From assembly GCF_015351025.1 (NCBI RefSeq), contig NZ_JADKRV010000004.1, forward strand, positions 1 to 64,000: a stretch of 64,000 bases of DNA. Direction: 5' to 3'. The translations under genes were made by a program, and so were the position numbers. Positions 52,151-62,964 of the stretch are shown piece after piece. The stretch comes from Curtobacterium sp. VKM Ac-1376 (lineage in GTDB: Bacteria > Actinomycetota > Actinomycetes > Actinomycetales > Microbacteriaceae). The notes below the pieces were generated by a model, which saw only the letters and a list, made by a program, of their open reading frames with translations, searched no databases and was not told where the DNA came from. Position 1 is the stretch's first letter. The number at the start of each line of letters is the position of its first letter.

Positions 52151-52741
52151 TCAGACGGTTGCGGAGAGCCCGCGACCCGACAGTGCGGTCTGGATCCGGT
52201 CGCCGACCTCGTCGATGCCGCCGAGCCCGTCGACGTCGACCACGAGGCCTCGCTCGCCGTACGCCGCCACGATGGGAGCCGTCTGCTCGGCGTAGACCTG
52301 CTGGCGACGACGGATCGTCTCCTCGGTGTCGTCGCTGCGGCCCTGGTCCTCGGCGCGCTTCAGCAGGCGTCCGACGAGTACGTCCTGGTCGGCGACGAGC
52401 TGGACGACGGCGTCGATCGCGGTGCCGTGCTCGGTGAGCAGTGCGTCGAGGTACTCGACCTGACCCACCGTGCGGGGGTACCCGTCGAGCAGGAAGCCGT
52501 GCTCGGCGTCCGGTTCCTGCAGGCGGGACTTCACGAGCTCGTTCGTCAACGAGTCCGGAACGTACTCGCCCGCGTCCATGAGCGCCTTCGCCTGCACGCC
52601 GAGGGGCGTGCCCTCTGCCACGTTCTTGCGGAAGATGTCCCCGGTCGAGATCGCGGGGATCCCGAAGGACGCAGCGATGCGGCCGGCCTGGGTGCCCTTC
52701 CCGGCTCCGGGAGGTCCGACGATGATGAGACGTGCGCTCAA
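52151..52741 (-). CDS. adk: Adenylate kinase
   Basis: Interconverts AMP + ATP and 2 ADP. The 196-residue protein has the P-loop [18 protein letters not shown], the AMP-binding [17 protein letters not shown] and [13 protein letters not shown], and [14 protein letters not shown]. It is the short-LID form, without a zinc-binding insert. I start it at a TTG (52741) that overlaps the secY stop as TTGA; no ATG fits the family start, and the longer open frame is a shadow of secY. Confidence 0.95.
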   Translation of the reverse strand: MSARLIIVGPPGAGKGTQAGRIAASFGIPAISTGDIFRKNVAEGTPLGVQAKALMDAGEYVPDSLTNELVKSRLQEPDAEHGFLLDGYPRTVGQVEYLDALLTEHGTAIDAVVQLVADQDVLVGRLLKRAEDQGRSDDTEETIRRRQQVYAEQTAPIVAAYGERGLVVDVDGLGGIDEVGDRIQTALSGRGLSATV

Positions 52742-54060
52742 CGGAGAAGCCCTTCGTAGTGACGCTGCTGCAGCTGCGAGTCGATCTGCTTGACGGTCTC
52801 GAGACCGACACCCACGATGATCAGGATGCTCGCACCACCGAACGGGAAGTTCTGGTTCGCGCCGAACAGCGCCAGTGCTGCCAGCGGGATGAGCGCGATG
52901 AGACCGAGGTAGAGCGAGCCGGGCAGCGTCACCCGGGTGAGGACGTAGTCCAGGTACTCGGCGGTCGGGCGACCGGCACGGATGCCGGGGATGAACCCGC
53001 CGTACTTCTTCATGTTGTCGGCGACCTCTTCGGGGTTGAAGGTGATCGCCACGTAGAAGTACGTGAACCCGACGATGAGCAGGAAGTACAGGACCATGTA
53101 GAACCAGTTGTCGCCCGAGGTCAGGTTGTTCTGGACCCAGGTGACCCACCCGGCGGGCTCGGAGCCGTCGGAGGGCTGGTTGAACTGCGCGACCAGGGCC
53201 GGCAGGTACAGCAGTGACGAAGCGAAGATGACGGGCACGACGCCGGCCATGTTCACCTTGATCGGGATGTAGGTGTTGTTGCCGCCGTACGTCCGCCGCC
53301 CGACCATGCGCTTGGCGTACTGCACGGGGATCCGCCGCTGTGACTGCTCGACGAACACGACCGCCATCATGATCACGAGTCCGACGAGGATCACGAACAG
53401 GAAGAGCTCGAAGGACTGCGACTGCTCGATGGCCCAGAGCGCCGACGGGAACTGCGCCGCGATCGACGTGAAGATGAGCAGGGACATGCCGTTGCCGATG
53501 CCGCGCTCGGTGACGAGCTCGCCCATCCACATGATGAGGCCGGTACCGGCGGTCAGCGTGACGACCATGAGCATGATCGCGTACCAGCTGTCGTTCGAGA
53601 TGATCGACGTGCAGGAGGCGGAAGCGTTCGTGCCGAAGAGCGCCCCGGAGCGGGCGACCGTGATGAGCGTCGTCGACTGCAGGACACCGAGCGCGATCGT
53701 CAGGTACCGCGTGTACTGCGTCAGCTTCGCCTGGCCGGACTGGCCCTCCTTGTAGAGGGTGTCGAAGTGCGGGATCACCACGCGCAGCAGCTGCACGATG
53801 ATCGACGACGTGATGTACGGCATGATGCCGAGCGCGAAGACCGAGAGCTTCAGCAGCGCGCCGCCGGAAAAGAGGTTGATCAGGTCGTAGAGGCCACCCG
53901 ACGACGAGGCGCTGGCGAGACAGCTCTGCACAGCGGCGTAGTCGACGAACGGTGCCGGGATGTACGACCCGAGACGGAACAGCGCGATGATCGCGAGGGT
54001 GAAGCCGATCTTCTTGCGAAGATCAGGGGTGCGCATGATGCGCGCGACCGCTCTGAACAC
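52738..54060 (-). CDS. secY: Preprotein translocase subunit SecY
   Basis: Central pore of the Sec export channel. The 440-residue protein has ten membrane helices. Family motifs include [47 protein letters not shown], and the cytoplasmic loops [15 protein letters not shown] and [19 protein letters not shown] that bind SecA and ribosomes. It starts at GTG. A terminator-like hairpin and 147 nt separate it from rplO, and a TTGACA lies in that gap (54152-54157, minus strand), so a separate promoter is possible. It overlaps adk by 4 nt. Confidence 0.98.
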   Translation of the reverse strand: MFRAVARIMRTPDLRKKIGFTLAIIALFRLGSYIPAPFVDYAAVQSCLASASSSGGLYDLINLFSGGALLKLSVFALGIMPYITSSIIVQLLRVVIPHFDTLYKEGQSGQAKLTQYTRYLTIALGVLQSTTLITVARSGALFGTNASASCTSIISNDSWYAIMLMVVTLTAGTGLIMWMGELVTERGIGNGMSLLIFTSIAAQFPSALWAIEQSQSFELFLFVILVGLVIMMAVVFVEQSQRRIPVQYAKRMVGRRTYGGNNTYIPIKVNMAGVVPVIFASSLLYLPALVAQFNQPSDGSEPAGWVTWVQNNLTSGDNWFYMVLYFLLIVGFTYFYVAITFNPEEVADNMKKYGGFIPGIRAGRPTAEYLDYVLTRVTLPGSLYLGLIALIPLAALALFGANQNFPFGGASILIIVGVGLETVKQIDSQLQQRHYEGLLR

Positions 54061-54168
54061 GAGGACTCCGAACTTCTGGGACCGGGGCCGTCGAACGCGG
54101 CCGTTCCGGTGTCGGTCGGCAGGGCCGACCCGGCTGGCGGATGCCGGCCACTGTCAAGGAAACCGTAA

Positions 54169-54200
54169 CGGCGGCCCGTGCGCAAACGCACGGGCCGCCG
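54169..54200 (-). terminator. Hairpin between rplO and secY
   Basis: A perfect 14-bp stem (54169-54182 with 54187-54200, 4-nt loop) starts 8 nt past the rplO stop, with GTTACGGTTTCCTTG downstream. It probably lowers secY-adk-map transcription from the spc operon. Confidence 0.75.
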
Positions 54201-54207
54201 ACGGGGG

Positions 54208-54672
54208 TTACTGGGAGACGGTGCCGCCAGCAGCCACGATCTTCTCGGCGGCGGACGCCGAGACCTTGTCGACCGTGACCGTGAGCTTCACGGTGATGTC
54301 ACCCTGTCCGAGAACCTTGACCTTCTCGTTCTTGCGGACGGCGCCCTTGGCGACCAGGCCCGCAACGGTGACGTCGCCACCATCGGGGTAGAGCTCCGAG
54401 ATCTTGTCCAGGTTCACGACCTGGTACTCGACCCGGAACGGGTTCTTGAACCCGCGGAGCTTCGGGGTGCGCATGTGCAGCGGCATCTGCCCACCCTCGA
54501 AGCCGACCCGGACCTGGTAACGGGCCTTCGTGCCCTTGGTACCACGCCCAGCGGTCTTGCCCTTCGAGCCCTCACCGCGACCCACACGGGTGCGGTCCTT
54601 CTTGGCGCCCGCGGCGGGGCGGAGGTGGTGCAGCTTCAGCACCTGCACGCGCTCGTTCTTCTCGTCGCTCAT
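54208..54672 (-). CDS. rplO: 50S ribosomal protein L15
   Basis: Late-assembly 50S protein, 154 residues. It has [20 protein letters not shown] then [20 protein letters not shown] and [21 protein letters not shown], typical of L15, with the [20 protein letters not shown] end. It overlaps rpmD by 4 nt. Confidence 0.98.
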   Translation of the reverse strand: MSDEKNERVQVLKLHHLRPAAGAKKDRTRVGRGEGSKGKTAGRGTKGTKARYQVRVGFEGGQMPLHMRTPKLRGFKNPFRVEYQVVNLDKISELYPDGGDVTVAGLVAKGAVRKNEKVKVLGQGDITVKLTVTVDKVSASAAEKIVAAGGTVSQ

Positions 54673-54854
54673 GCGTCGACCTCCTCGACCTTCACGAGGT
54701 GCGCCACCGTCGCGATGTACCCGCGGTTCTGGGCGTTGTCCTCACGCTCGACCGTACGGCCGATGCGCTTGAGGCCCAGGCTGCGCAGGGTGTCGCGCTG
54801 GTACTGCTTCTCGCTGATAACGGACTTGATCTGCGTGATCTTCAGCGTTGCCAT
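54669..54854 (-). CDS. rpmD: 50S ribosomal protein L30
   Basis: A 61-residue ferredoxin-like 50S protein: [20 protein letters not shown] then [17 protein letters not shown]. The ATG at 54854 shares one base with the rpsE stop (TGATG) and decides the start over the longer frame. Confidence 0.97.
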   Translation of the reverse strand: MATLKITQIKSVISEKQYQRDTLRSLGLKRIGRTVEREDNAQNRGYIATVAHLVKVEEVDA

Positions 54855-55780
54855 CACGCACCTGCCTTCTCGGTCGCGGCACGCAGGGCTGCGGCCTCGG
54901 CCTGGAGCAGACGAGCCGGGATGACCCGCTCGACGTCGAGGCCACGACGGCTCGCGACGGCGCGGGGCTCCTCGAGCTGCTTCAGAGCCTCGACGGTCGC
55001 GTGCACGATGTTGATGGTGTTCGACGAACCGAGCGACTTGCTCAGGACGTCGTGGATGCCGGCGCACTCGAGCACGGCGCGGACCGGACCACCGGCGATG
55101 ACACCGGTACCGGGCCCGGCCGGACGCAGGAGCACGACGCCGGCGGCAGCCTCGCCCTGCACCGGGTGCGGGATCGTGTTGCCGACGCGGGGGACGCGGA
55201 AGAAGTTCTTCTTCGCCTCTTCGACGCCCTTGGAGATCGCCGTGGGGACCTCCTTGGCCTTGCCGTAGCCGACACCCACGAGACCGTTGCCGTCACCCAC
55301 GACGACGAGCGCCGTGAAGCTGAAGCGACGACCACCCTTGACGACCTTCGAGACGCGGTTGATGGTCACCACGCGCTCGAGGAACTGGCTGTCGCCACCG
55401 CGGTTGTTGCGGTCACGGCCCTGCTGACGGTCACGACCGCCGCCACGACGGCCGCGGTTGTCAGCGGAGTCGCGGTTGTTGGACGCGGAACCCGCAGCCG
55501 TCTCGACCGGACGCTCGGCGACGGCAGGTGTCTCCGCCTCCTTGCCCTTCGCGGCCGTGTCGGTTGCCTCGGCGCCCTCTGCAGGTGCCTCGGCGCCCTC
55601 TGCGGGTGCCTCGGCGCCCTCTGCGGGTGCCTCGGCGCCCTCTGCGGGTGCCTCGGCGCCCTCGGGGGTCGCCTCCGTGCTCGCCTCGGGGACCGCAGTG
55701 GCCTCCGTGGTCTCGACGGCGTCCGTGGCCTCGACGGCCTCGGTCTTGGCGTCTTCGTTGGTGTTCGCGTTGTCGCTCAC
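54854..55780 (-). CDS. rpsE: 30S ribosomal protein S5 with repeat-rich N-terminal extension
   Basis: S5 helps keep decoding accurate and has helicase activity with S3 and S4. The normal fold (about residues 130-300) shows [39 protein letters not shown] and [19 protein letters not shown]. At 308 residues it is much longer than the usual 165-220. Residues 1-125 are acidic and Ala-rich, with five 7-residue repeats (AEGAEAP) encoded by 21-bp tandem units, then an Arg/Gly/Asp-rich joint. It overlaps rplR by 4 nt. Confidence 0.97.
   Translation of the reverse strand: MSDNANTNEDAKTEAVEATDAVETTEATAVPEASTEATPEGAEAPAEGAEAPAEGAEAPAEGAEAPAEGAEATDTAAKGKEAETPAVAERPVETAAGSASNNRDSADNRGRRGGGRDRQQGRDRNNRGGDSQFLERVVTINRVSKVVKGGRRFSFTALVVVGDGNGLVGVGYGKAKEVPTAISKGVEEAKKNFFRVPRVGNTIPHPVQGEAAAGVVLLRPAGPGTGVIAGGPVRAVLECAGIHDVLSKSLGSSNTINIVHATVEALKQLEEPRAVASRRGLDVERVIPARLLQAEAAALRAATEKAGA
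55566..55670. repeat. Five 21-bp tandem repeats in rpsE
   Basis: Units at 55566, 55587, 55608, 55629 and 55650 (core GCCTCGGCGCCCTCTGCGGG). They are nearly identical, so copy number may vary between strains. They encode the S5 N-terminal heptapeptide repeats. Confidence 0.92.
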
Positions 55781-56151
55781 AGGTTCAGCCCTCCTTCACG
55801 GGCACCATCGGCGATCGCGGCGACGCGACCGGCGTACTTGCTGCCACCGCGGTCGAAGACCACGGCCTCGACGCCAGCCGACTTCGCGCGCTCGGCGAGG
55901 AGCTCACCGACGCGACGGGCCTTGGCGGTCTTGTCGCCGTCGAACGAGCGGAGGTCTGCCTCCATCGTCGAGGCGCTTGCGAGGGTGTGACCCTTCGCGT
56001 CGTCGATGACCTGCACGAACACGTGACGCGACGAGCGGGTGACGGCGAGACGGGGACGAGCCTCGGTGCCGGTGATCTTCTTGCGGAGACGGTTGTGACG
56101 ACGCGCCTTGGCGGCCGCCTTGCTCTTGCCTCGTGTCTTGAGGAGTCCCAT
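55777..56151 (-). CDS. rplR: 50S ribosomal protein L18
   Basis: 5S rRNA-binding protein of 124 residues: [42 protein letters not shown], and [20 protein letters not shown] with the conserved end REGGLNL. I start at the ATG 56151, 2 nt after rplF; a GTG two codons earlier is possible. Confidence 0.97.
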   Translation of the reverse strand: MGLLKTRGKSKAAAKARRHNRLRKKITGTEARPRLAVTRSSRHVFVQVIDDAKGHTLASASTMEADLRSFDGDKTAKARRVGELLAERAKSAGVEAVVFDRGGSKYAGRVAAIADGAREGGLNL

Positions 56152-56153
56152 GA

Positions 56154-56690
56154 TCACTTACCTGACTTTCCGGCCTTGCGGCGCACGTTCTCGCCGGCGT
56201 AACGGACACCCTTGCCCTTGTACGGCTCGGGCTTCCGGAGCTTCCGGATGTTCGCCGCCACTTCGCCGACTGCCTGCTTGTCGATGCCGGCGACCGTGAC
56301 CTTGTTGTTGCCCTCGACCGCGAAGCTGATGCCCGCGGGCGGCTCGACCGTGATCGAGTGGGAGTACCCGAGCGCGAACTCGAGGTTCGAGCCCTTGGCC
56401 GCGACACGGTAACCGGTGCCGACGACCTCGAGGCCCTTGGTGTAGCCCTGCGTCACGCCGATGATGTTGTTGGCGATGAGGGTCCGGGTCAGACCGTGGA
56501 GCGAACGCGACTCGCGCTCGTCGTCCGGACGGGTGACGAGGACCTGGTTCTCCTCGACCTTGGCCTGGATGGGCTCCGCGATGACGAGCGCGAGCTCGCC
56601 CTTCGGGCCCTTGACCGCCACGTTCTGACCGTCAACGGACACGGTGACGCCGGCGGGGATGTCGATGGGAAGACGTCCGATTCGTGACAT
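56154..56690 (-). CDS. rplF: 50S ribosomal protein L6
   Basis: L6 binds near the sarcin-ricin loop. The 178-residue protein has [39 protein letters not shown] and [20 protein letters not shown] with the usual AGKSGK end. It follows rpsH by 6 nt. Confidence 0.98.
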   Translation of the reverse strand: MSRIGRLPIDIPAGVTVSVDGQNVAVKGPKGELALVIAEPIQAKVEENQVLVTRPDDERESRSLHGLTRTLIANNIIGVTQGYTKGLEVVGTGYRVAAKGSNLEFALGYSHSITVEPPAGISFAVEGNNKVTVAGIDKQAVGEVAANIRKLRKPEPYKGKGVRYAGENVRRKAGKSGK

Positions 56691-56696
56691 TCTCGA

Positions 56697-57095
56697 TCAC
56701 CACACGTAGGCGAGGATTTCCCCACCCACGCCCTTCTGCTCGGCTTCGCGGTCGGTCAGGAGGCCGGAGGAGGTCGAGAGGATCGCCACGCCGAGGCCAC
56801 CGAGGACCTGGGGGATCTCCGTCGACTTCGCGTAGACCCGGAGGCCCGGCTTCGAGACGCGCTTGATGCCGGCGATCGAACGCTCGCGCTCGGGGCCGTA
56901 CTTCAGGTCGATGGTGAGGGTCTGCCCGACTCGAGCGTCCTCCACCTTCCACTCGCTGATGTAGCCCTCACGCTTGAGGATGTCGGCGATGTTCTTCTTG
57001 AGCTTGGAGCTCGGGAGCGCGACGGCGTCGTGGTGCGCGGAGTTCGCGTTCCGCAATCTGGTCAGCATGTCTGCGACCGGATCGGTCATCGTCAT
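56697..57095 (-). CDS. rpsH: 30S ribosomal protein S8
   Basis: 16S rRNA helix 21 binder and, in E. coli, the translational repressor of the spc operon. The 132-residue length is standard: [40 protein letters not shown] and [20 protein letters not shown] with the end GEILAYVW. The ATG at 57095 is chosen for family length. It follows a 151-nt gap where S14 is usually encoded. Confidence 0.97.
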   Translation of the reverse strand: MTMTDPVADMLTRLRNANSAHHDAVALPSSKLKKNIADILKREGYISEWKVEDARVGQTLTIDLKYGPERERSIAGIKRVSKPGLRVYAKSTEIPQVLGGLGVAILSTSSGLLTDREAEQKGVGGEILAYVW

Positions 57096-57201
57096 GATGT
57101 TCGTCCATTTCTCGCCTGGTTTCGACACCCGTTCCACGAATGCCGACCTGAGCGATCGAGTGATCCCGGGGCGGTTCCCCGAGATCGGTGTGTTCGTGCG
57201 T

Positions 57202-57233
57202 GCGGGCCGGAGGAAGTGAATCCTCCGGCCCGC
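57202..57233 (-). other. Hairpin in the rplE-rpsH gap
   Basis: A perfect 13-bp stem (57202-57214 with 57221-57233, 6-nt loop) starts 14 nt past the rplE stop on the minus strand. It lacks a T-run. The 151-nt gap has no S14 (rpsN or rpsZ) gene in any frame. Confidence 0.65.
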
Positions 57234-57246
57234 CGCTCGAAGTAGC

Positions 57247-57837
57247 TTAGACCGTCTGCTCGTTGGAGCGGAACGGGAAGCCCAGCTGCCGGAGCAGCGC
57301 GCGTCCCTCGTCGTCCGTCTTCGCGGTGGTGACGACAGTGATGTCGAAGCCGCGGACACGGTCGATGCGGTCCTGGTCGATCTCGTGGAACACGGACTGC
57401 TCCGTGAGACCGAACGTGTAGTTGCCGTTCCCGTCGAACTGCTTGTCGCTGAGACCGCGGAAGTCGCGGATGCGGGGCAGGGCGAGCGAGATCAGACGGT
57501 CGAGGAACTCCCAGGCACGGTCACCGCGGAGGGTGACGTGTGCGCCGATGGCCTGACCCTCGCGCAGCTTGAACTGCGCGATGGACTTGCGGGCGTTCGT
57601 GACCTGGGGCTTCTGACCCGTGATCGCCGTGAGGTCCTTGATGGCCCCGTCGATGATCTTCGAGTCGCGAGCTGCCTCGCCGACGCCGGTGTTCACGACG
57701 ACCTTGACCAGGCCAGGGACCTGGTTGACGTTCGCGTACCCGAACTGCTCGGTGAGCGCCGACTTGATCTCGGCGAGGTACTTCTGCTTCAGGCGCGGCT
57801 GGGTCTTGCCAGCGGGCGCGGCAGTCGTGTCAGTCAT
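57247..57837 (-). CDS. rplE: 50S ribosomal protein L5
   Basis: 5S rRNA-binding protein of 196 residues: [40 protein letters not shown], and [20 protein letters not shown], then [20 protein letters not shown]. It shares one base with the rplX stop. A polar 20-residue N-terminus is extra. Confidence 0.98.
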   Translation of the reverse strand: MTDTTAAPAGKTQPRLKQKYLAEIKSALTEQFGYANVNQVPGLVKVVVNTGVGEAARDSKIIDGAIKDLTAITGQKPQVTNARKSIAQFKLREGQAIGAHVTLRGDRAWEFLDRLISLALPRIRDFRGLSDKQFDGNGNYTFGLTEQSVFHEIDQDRIDRVRGFDITVVTTAKTDDEGRALLRQLGFPFRSNEQTV

Positions 57838-58196
57838 CAGAGCTTCTCACCAGACTTCTTGGCATAGCGGACGCGGACGGTCTTCTTGACGCCGTCCTTC
57901 TCCACCTCTTCGGTGCGGAAACCGACGCGGGTCGGCTTCTTCGTCTTCGGGTCGACGAGCGCGACGTTCGACACGTGGATCGAGGCTTCGTGCTTCTCGA
58001 TGCCGCCGGTCTTGGAGCCACGCTGCGTCTGGCCGACGCGGACGTGCTTCGTGATGAAGTTCACGCCCTCGACGACGACGCGGTTCTTGTCCCTGAGGAC
58101 CTCGATGACCTTGCCCTGCTTGCCACGGTCGCCGCCACGCTCCTGCGTCGCGCCCGTGATCACCTGGACGAGGTCACCCTTCTTGATGTTCGCCAT
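57837..58196 (-). CDS. rplX: 50S ribosomal protein L24
   Basis: Assembly-initiator 50S protein, 119 residues, with the KOW motif near the start ([20 protein letters not shown]) and [20 protein letters not shown] then [20 protein letters not shown]. It follows rplN by 3 nt. Confidence 0.97.
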   Translation of the reverse strand: MANIKKGDLVQVITGATQERGGDRGKQGKVIEVLRDKNRVVVEGVNFITKHVRVGQTQRGSKTGGIEKHEASIHVSNVALVDPKTKKPTRVGFRTEEVEKDGVKKTVRVRYAKKSGEKL

Positions 58197-58199
58197 GGC

Positions 58200-58568
58200 T
58201 TACAGCACCTCCGGCGCGAGCGAGATGATCTTCATGAACTTCTTGTCACGGAGCTCGCGACCGACCGGACCGAAGATGCGCGTTCCGCGCGGGTCGCCGT
58301 CGGCCTTGAGGATCACTGCCGCGTTCTCATCGAACTTGATGTAGGAGCCGTCCTGACGACGGGTCTCCTTCTTGGTGCGAACGATGACTGCCTTGACGAC
58401 GTCACCCTTCTTCACGTTGCCGCCGGGGATGGCATCCTTCACCGTGGCGACGATGACGTCACCGAGGCCGGCGTAGCGACGACCCGAGCCACCGAGCACG
58501 CGGATGGTCAAGATCTCCTTGGCACCCGTGTTGTCGGCGACCTTCAGGCGGGATTCCTGCTGAATCAC
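58200..58568 (-). CDS. rplN: 50S ribosomal protein L14
   Basis: Conserved 50S protein at the intersubunit face, 122 residues: [40 protein letters not shown] and [20 protein letters not shown] with the end IISLAPEVL. It follows rpsQ by 31 nt. Confidence 0.98.
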   Translation of the reverse strand: MIQQESRLKVADNTGAKEILTIRVLGGSGRRYAGLGDVIVATVKDAIPGGNVKKGDVVKAVIVRTKKETRRQDGSYIKFDENAAVILKADGDPRGTRIFGPVGRELRDKKFMKIISLAPEVL

Positions 58569-58599
58569 TGCTGTCTCCTATTCCGAAGCAGGCCGAGGC

Positions 58600-58884
58600 C
58601 TACTTGGCCTTCTCGAGGATCTCGACCAGGCGCCAGCGCTTGGAGGCGCTGAGGGGACGGGTCTCGCTGATCACGACGAGGTCGCCGACACCAGCGGTGC
58701 CGAGCTCGTCGTGGGCCTTCACCTTGGACGTGCGGCGGATGATCTTGCCGTAGAGCGCGTGCTTCACGCGGTCCTCGACCTCGACCACGATGGTCTTGTC
58801 CATCTTGTCGCTCGTCACGTAGCCGCGACGCGTCTTGCGGTAGCCGCGAGTGAGGGCGGCGGAGTTCTTCTCTTCGTTCGCCAT
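58600..58884 (-). CDS. rpsQ: 30S ribosomal protein S17
   Basis: OB-fold 30S protein of 94 residues: [40 protein letters not shown] and [20 protein letters not shown]. It shares one base with the rpmC stop. Confidence 0.97.
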   Translation of the reverse strand: MANEEKNSAALTRGYRKTRRGYVTSDKMDKTIVVEVEDRVKHALYGKIIRRTSKVKAHDELGTAGVGDLVVISETRPLSASKRWRLVEILEKAK

Positions 58885-59204
58885 TACTTCTCCTCGGCGG
58901 TCTCGGCCTCGGTCGACTCGGCCGGCTTGTCAGCCTTCTTCGTCGTCTTCTTGGCCTTGGTGGCGGTCTCGACGGGCGCGGGGGTGGCACGGATGCCGAG
59001 CTCGCGCTCGCGGAGGACGGTGTAGATACGGGCGATGTCGCGCTTGACGGCACGGAGACGACCGTGGCTCTCCAGCTGGCCGGTGGCCGACTGGAAGCGG
59101 AGGTTGAAGAGCTCCTCCTTGGCCTTCTTCAGCTCGTCAGCGAGACGCTCGTTCTCGAACGTGTCGAGCTCCGTCGGACGGAGCTCCTTGGAACCGATCG
59201 CCAT
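58884..59204 (-). CDS. rpmC: 50S ribosomal protein L29 with C-terminal extension
   Basis: L29 lies at the peptide exit and helps dock SRP and trigger factor. The normal helical hairpin is residues 1-72 ([58 protein letters not shown]). A 34-residue Lys/Glu/Ala-rich tail makes it 106 residues instead of the usual 65-75. Confidence 0.97.
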   Translation of the reverse strand: MAIGSKELRPTELDTFENERLADELKKAKEELFNLRFQSATGQLESHGRLRAVKRDIARIYTVLRERELGIRATPAPVETATKAKKTTKKADKPAESTEAETAEEK

Positions 59205-59623
59205 TATGCGTCGCCCTCCTCGCGCTTGATGATGCGTGCCTTGAGGGGCAGCTTGTGGATTGCACGAGTCAATGCCTCACGGGCGATCTCCTCGCTGACG
59301 CCGGAGAGCTCGAAGAGCACACGACCCGGCTTGACGTTGGCGACCCACCACTCGGGCGAGCCCTTACCGGAACCCATGCGGGTCTCAGCCGGCTTCTTCG
59401 TGAGCGGACGGTCCGGGTAGATGTTGATCCAGACCTTGCCGCCACGCTTGATGTGACGCGTCATCGCGATACGAGCGGACTCGATCTGACGGTTGGTCAC
59501 GTACGCCGGGGTGAGGGCCTGGATGCCGTAGTCGCCGAAGCTGACCTTGGTACCACCGGTGGCCTGACCCGAGCGCTTCGGGTGGTGCTGCTTACGGTGC
59601 TTGACTCGACGGGGAATAAGCAT
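59204..59623 (-). CDS. rplP: 50S ribosomal protein L16
   Basis: L16 is near the A-site tRNA elbow. The 139-residue protein has [40 protein letters not shown] and [20 protein letters not shown], the standard sequence. It overlaps rpmC by one base and follows rpsC by 2 nt. Confidence 0.98.
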   Translation of the reverse strand: MLIPRRVKHRKQHHPKRSGQATGGTKVSFGDYGIQALTPAYVTNRQIESARIAMTRHIKRGGKVWINIYPDRPLTKKPAETRMGSGKGSPEWWVANVKPGRVLFELSGVSEEIAREALTRAIHKLPLKARIIKREEGDA

Positions 59624-59625
59624 GG

Positions 59626-60438
59626 TTACGCCTCAACTCCTGCGCCGGCCGGCGCGTCCTGCGGGGCCTGCTGCGGGCGGCGGTCACCGCGGTCGCCGCC
59701 ACGACGGTCGCCGCCACGGTCTCCGCGCTCACCACGCGGGCCGCCACGACGCTCCGGGCGCGACGAACGCTGGTTCGCCTGCTCGCGAGCGAGCTCCTTG
59801 TTCGTGATGTCGCCCTTGTAGATCCAGACCTTCACGCCGATGCGGCCGAACGTGGTCCGGGCCTCGTAGAAGCCGTAGTCGATGTTCGCGCGGAGCGTGT
59901 GCAGCGGCACACGGCCCTCGCGGTAGAACTCCGACCGCGACATCTCGGCGCCGCCGAGACGGCCCGACACCTGGATGCGGACACCCTTGGCGCCGGCGCG
60001 CTGTGCACCCTGCAGACCCTTGCGCATGGCGCGACGGAACGCGACACGAGCGGAGAGCTGCTCGGCGATGCCCTGCGCGACGAGCTGGGCCTCGGTCTCG
60101 GGGTTCTTGACCTCGAGGATGTTCAGCTGGATCTGCTTCTTGGTGAGCTTCTCGAGCTCACCGCGAACGCGCTCCGCCTCGGCGCCGCGGCGTCCGATGA
60201 CGATGCCCGGACGAGCCGTGTGGATGTCCACGCGGACACGGTCACGGGTGCGCTCGAGCTCGATGCGGGCGACGCCGGCACGGTCGAGGGTCTTCTTCAG
60301 GTACTCGCGCACCTTGATGTCCTCGGCCACGTAGTCGGCGTAGCGCTGGCCGGCCTTCTTGCTGTCGGTGAACCAGTGCGAGACGTGGTCCGTCGTGATC
60401 CCGAGACGGAAACCGTACGGGTTGACCTTCTGGCCCAT
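59626..60438 (-). CDS. rpsC: 30S ribosomal protein S3 with Arg/Gly-rich tail
   Basis: S3 forms part of the mRNA entry tunnel. The 270-residue protein has [20 protein letters not shown], the KH domain ([20 protein letters not shown]) and [20 protein letters not shown]. The last 45 residues are an Arg/Gly/Asp-rich low-complexity tail. It shares one base with rplV. Confidence 0.98.
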   Translation of the reverse strand: MGQKVNPYGFRLGITTDHVSHWFTDSKKAGQRYADYVAEDIKVREYLKKTLDRAGVARIELERTRDRVRVDIHTARPGIVIGRRGAEAERVRGELEKLTKKQIQLNILEVKNPETEAQLVAQGIAEQLSARVAFRRAMRKGLQGAQRAGAKGVRIQVSGRLGGAEMSRSEFYREGRVPLHTLRANIDYGFYEARTTFGRIGVKVWIYKGDITNKELAREQANQRSSRPERRGGPRGERGDRGGDRRGGDRGDRRPQQAPQDAPAGAGVEA

Positions 60439-60830
60439 TAGTTGCTCGCCTTCTTGCTCGTCGCGGCAGCCTCTGCCTCGTCCGGCGTCGCGAGGACGAC
60501 CGTGATGTGGCTGGTGCGCTTGTTGATGCGGAAGGCGCGGCCCTGGGCGCGCGGCTGGAACCGCTTCAGGGTCGTGCCCTCGTCGACGAAGACGCGGCTC
60601 ACGTAGAGGTCGCGCTCGTCGAGGAAGCTGTTCGTCGAGTCCGCCTTCACCCGGGCGTTCGCGATCGCCGAAGCGACCAGCTTGTACACCGGCTCCGAAG
60701 CGCCCTGGGGGGCGAACTTCAGGATGGCGAGGGCCTCGTGGGCCTGCTTGCCGCGGATCAGCTCGATGACGCGACGGGCCTTCTGAGGCGTGACGCGGAT
60801 GTGTCGCACGCGTGCGATCGACTCCACCAT
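60438..60830 (-). CDS. rplV: 50S ribosomal protein L22
   Basis: L22 lines the exit tunnel. The 130-residue protein has [40 protein letters not shown] and [20 protein letters not shown] with the macrolide-loop region intact. It follows rpsS by 25 nt. Confidence 0.98.
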   Translation of the reverse strand: MVESIARVRHIRVTPQKARRVIELIRGKQAHEALAILKFAPQGASEPVYKLVASAIANARVKADSTNSFLDERDLYVSRVFVDEGTTLKRFQPRAQGRAFRINKRTSHITVVLATPDEAEAAATSKKASN

Positions 60831-60855
60831 TTCGTTCCTCCTCTGCGTCGCCGCC

Positions 60856-61137
60856 TTAGCGGCGACGGCCCTTCTTGTCGTCCTTCACGTGTCCACGGAA
60901 GGTGCGGGTCGGCGCGAACTCGCCGAGCTTGTGACCGACCATCGACTCGGTGACGAACACCGGGATGTGCTTGCGCCCGTCGTGGACGGCGATCGTGTGC
61001 CCGAGCATGTTCGGGACGATCATCGACCGCCGCGACCACGTGCGGATCACGTTCTTGGTGTTGGCCTCGTTCTGCGTGACGACCTTGCGGAGCAGGTGCT
61101 CGTCGACGAAGGGGCCCTTCTTCAGACTGCGTGGCAT
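60856..61137 (-). CDS. rpsS: 30S ribosomal protein S19
   Basis: Head protein of the 30S, 93 residues: [40 protein letters not shown] and [20 protein letters not shown]. It follows rplB by 11 nt. Confidence 0.98.
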   Translation of the reverse strand: MPRSLKKGPFVDEHLLRKVVTQNEANTKNVIRTWSRRSMIVPNMLGHTIAVHDGRKHIPVFVTESMVGHKLGEFAPTRTFRGHVKDDKKGRRR

Positions 61138-61148
61138 CTTCTGAACTC

Positions 61149-61988
61149 CTACTTGCGCTTCTTGCCGGCGTTACGGCGACGGACGATGAGCTTGTCGCTC
61201 GGCTTGTTCGACTTGCGCGTGCGGCCCTCGGACTGGCCCCAGGGGCTGACCGGGTGGCGACCACCGGAGGTCTTGCCCTCACCACCACCGTGCGGGTGGT
61301 CGACCGGGTTCATCGCGACACCACGGACGGTCGGGCGGACGCCCTTCCAGCGCATGCGGCCGGCCTTGCCCCAGTTGATGTTCGACTGCTCGGCGTTGCC
61401 GACCTCGCCGATCGTGGCGCGGCAGCGGGCGTCGACGTTTCGGACCTCGCCCGACGGCAGACGGAGCTGCGCGTAGGGGCCGTCCTTGGCGACGAGACGC
61501 ACCGAGGCGCCGGCCGAGCGGGCCATCTTCGCGCCGCCACCGGGGCGGAGCTCGATCGCGTGCACGACGGTACCCACGGGGATGTTGCGCAGCGGCAGGC
61601 TGTTGCCGGGCTTGATGTCGGCGCCGGGCCCCTGCTCGACGACGTCGCCCTGCTTGAGCTTGTTCGGCGCGATGATGTACCGCTTCGTGCCGTCCACGTA
61701 GTGCAGGAGCGCGATCCGCGCGGTGCGGTTCGGGTCGTACTCGATGTGAGCGACCTTGGCGTCCACGCCGTCCTTGTCGGAGCGACGGAAGTCGATCACG
61801 CGGTACTGGCGCTTGTGGCCACCACCGATGTGACGCGTGGTGATGCGGCCGGAGCTGTTGCGACCACCGGTCTTCGGCAGCGGACGAAGCAGGGACTTCT
61901 CCGGAGTCGAACGAGTGATCTCAGCGAAGTCGGCGACGGACGAGCCGCGACGACCGGGGGTCGTCGGCTTGTAGTTACGAATAGCCAT
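61149..61988 (-). CDS. rplB: 50S ribosomal protein L2
   Basis: L2 is needed for subunit joining and peptidyl transfer. The 279-residue protein has [40 protein letters not shown] and the conserved [20 protein letters not shown] containing the functionally important His, with a basic tail. It follows rplW by 18 nt. Confidence 0.98.
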   Translation of the reverse strand: MAIRNYKPTTPGRRGSSVADFAEITRSTPEKSLLRPLPKTGGRNSSGRITTRHIGGGHKRQYRVIDFRRSDKDGVDAKVAHIEYDPNRTARIALLHYVDGTKRYIIAPNKLKQGDVVEQGPGADIKPGNSLPLRNIPVGTVVHAIELRPGGGAKMARSAGASVRLVAKDGPYAQLRLPSGEVRNVDARCRATIGEVGNAEQSNINWGKAGRMRWKGVRPTVRGVAMNPVDHPHGGGEGKTSGGRHPVSPWGQSEGRTRKSNKPSDKLIVRRRNAGKKRK

Positions 61989-62006
61989 GATTTATCCCTC
62001 TGGTCC

Positions 62007-62306
62007 TCAGCCGACAGCCGTGAAGATGTCGATCGAACCGGACTTGAGCGTCACGATGGCGCGCTTGGTGTCCTTGCGCTTGCCGAGACCAAACTTGGTG
62101 CGACGGGTCTTGCCCGGGCGGTTCAGCGTGTTGATGCTCGCGACCTTGACGTCGAAGATCTTCTCGATGGCGAGCTTGATCTCGGTCTTGTTCGAGCGGG
62201 GGTCCACGATGAACGTGTACTTGCCCTGGTCGATGAGCCCGTAGCTCTTCTCCGAGACGACCGGCGAGATGATGACGTCGCGCGGGTCCTTGTTGAAGCC
62301 GCTCAT
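62007..62306 (-). CDS. rplW: 50S ribosomal protein L23
   Basis: Exit-site protein that docks trigger factor and SRP. The 99-residue protein has [40 protein letters not shown] and the extended loop [20 protein letters not shown]. It overlaps rplD by 4 nt. Confidence 0.98.
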   Translation of the reverse strand: MSGFNKDPRDVIISPVVSEKSYGLIDQGKYTFIVDPRSNKTEIKLAIEKIFDVKVASINTLNRPGKTRRTKFGLGKRKDTKRAIVTLKSGSIDIFTAVG

Positions 62307-62962
62307 GCGGTGATCTCCTTCGCGGTCTTCGACGCGATGAAGGCGTCGAGGGCGCTCTTGCTGAAGACGACGGCGTCCGAGCGGAGCACGTCGTAGGCGT
62401 TCAGCTGGCCGTACGAGAGCGCATGGACGTTCGACAGGTTGCGGATCGACTTGAGCGTGAGCTCGTCGTCCGACTCGAGCACGATGAGCACGTGCTTGAC
62501 GGGCGCGACCTTCTCGAGGAGCGTGCGGGCGGTCTTGGTCGAGGGGATCTCAGCCTCGACGAAGCCCTCCACAGCGGAGATACGGCCACCGCGAGCGCGG
62601 TCCGAGAGCGAGCCGAGCAGCGCTGCGGCGATCATCTTCTTCGGGGTGCGCTGCGAGTAGTCGCGGGGGGTCGGTCCGTGGACGACGCCACCACCGGTGT
62701 GCTCAGGAGCGCGGACGGAACCCTGACGGGCGCGGCCGGTGCCCTTCTGCTTGAACGGCTTGCGACCGGCACCGCGGACTTCGCCGCGGTTCTTGGTCTT
62801 GTGGGTGCCCTGACGCGCGGCTGCGAGCTGCGCGGTGACGACCTGGTGGATCAGCGGGACGTTGGTCTCGACGTCGAAGAGAGCTGCGGGCAGCTCGACG
62901 GTGCCGGACTTGACACCCGATGCGTCGAGGACGTCGATCGTGGTTGCAGTCGTGGTGGCCAT
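62303..62962 (-). CDS. rplD: 50S ribosomal protein L4
   Basis: L4 lines the exit tunnel; in E. coli it also represses the S10 operon. The 219-residue protein has [20 protein letters not shown] and [20 protein letters not shown], the tunnel loop, and [21 protein letters not shown] start at the ATG 62962, 2 nt after the rplC stop; an in-frame start two codons earlier would overlap rplC. Confidence 0.97.
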   Translation of the reverse strand: MATTTATTIDVLDASGVKSGTVELPAALFDVETNVPLIHQVVTAQLAAARQGTHKTKNRGEVRGAGRKPFKQKGTGRARQGSVRAPEHTGGGVVHGPTPRDYSQRTPKKMIAAALLGSLSDRARGGRISAVEGFVEAEIPSTKTARTLLEKVAPVKHVLIVLESDDELTLKSIRNLSNVHALSYGQLNAYDVLRSDAVVFSKSALDAFIASKTAKEITA

Positions 62963-62964
62963 GA

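Noticed and set aside
54152-54157. TTGACA as a definite secY promoter
   Set aside because: The -35 match is perfect, but no acceptable -10 hexamer lies 16-19 nt downstream, so I mention it only as a possibility.
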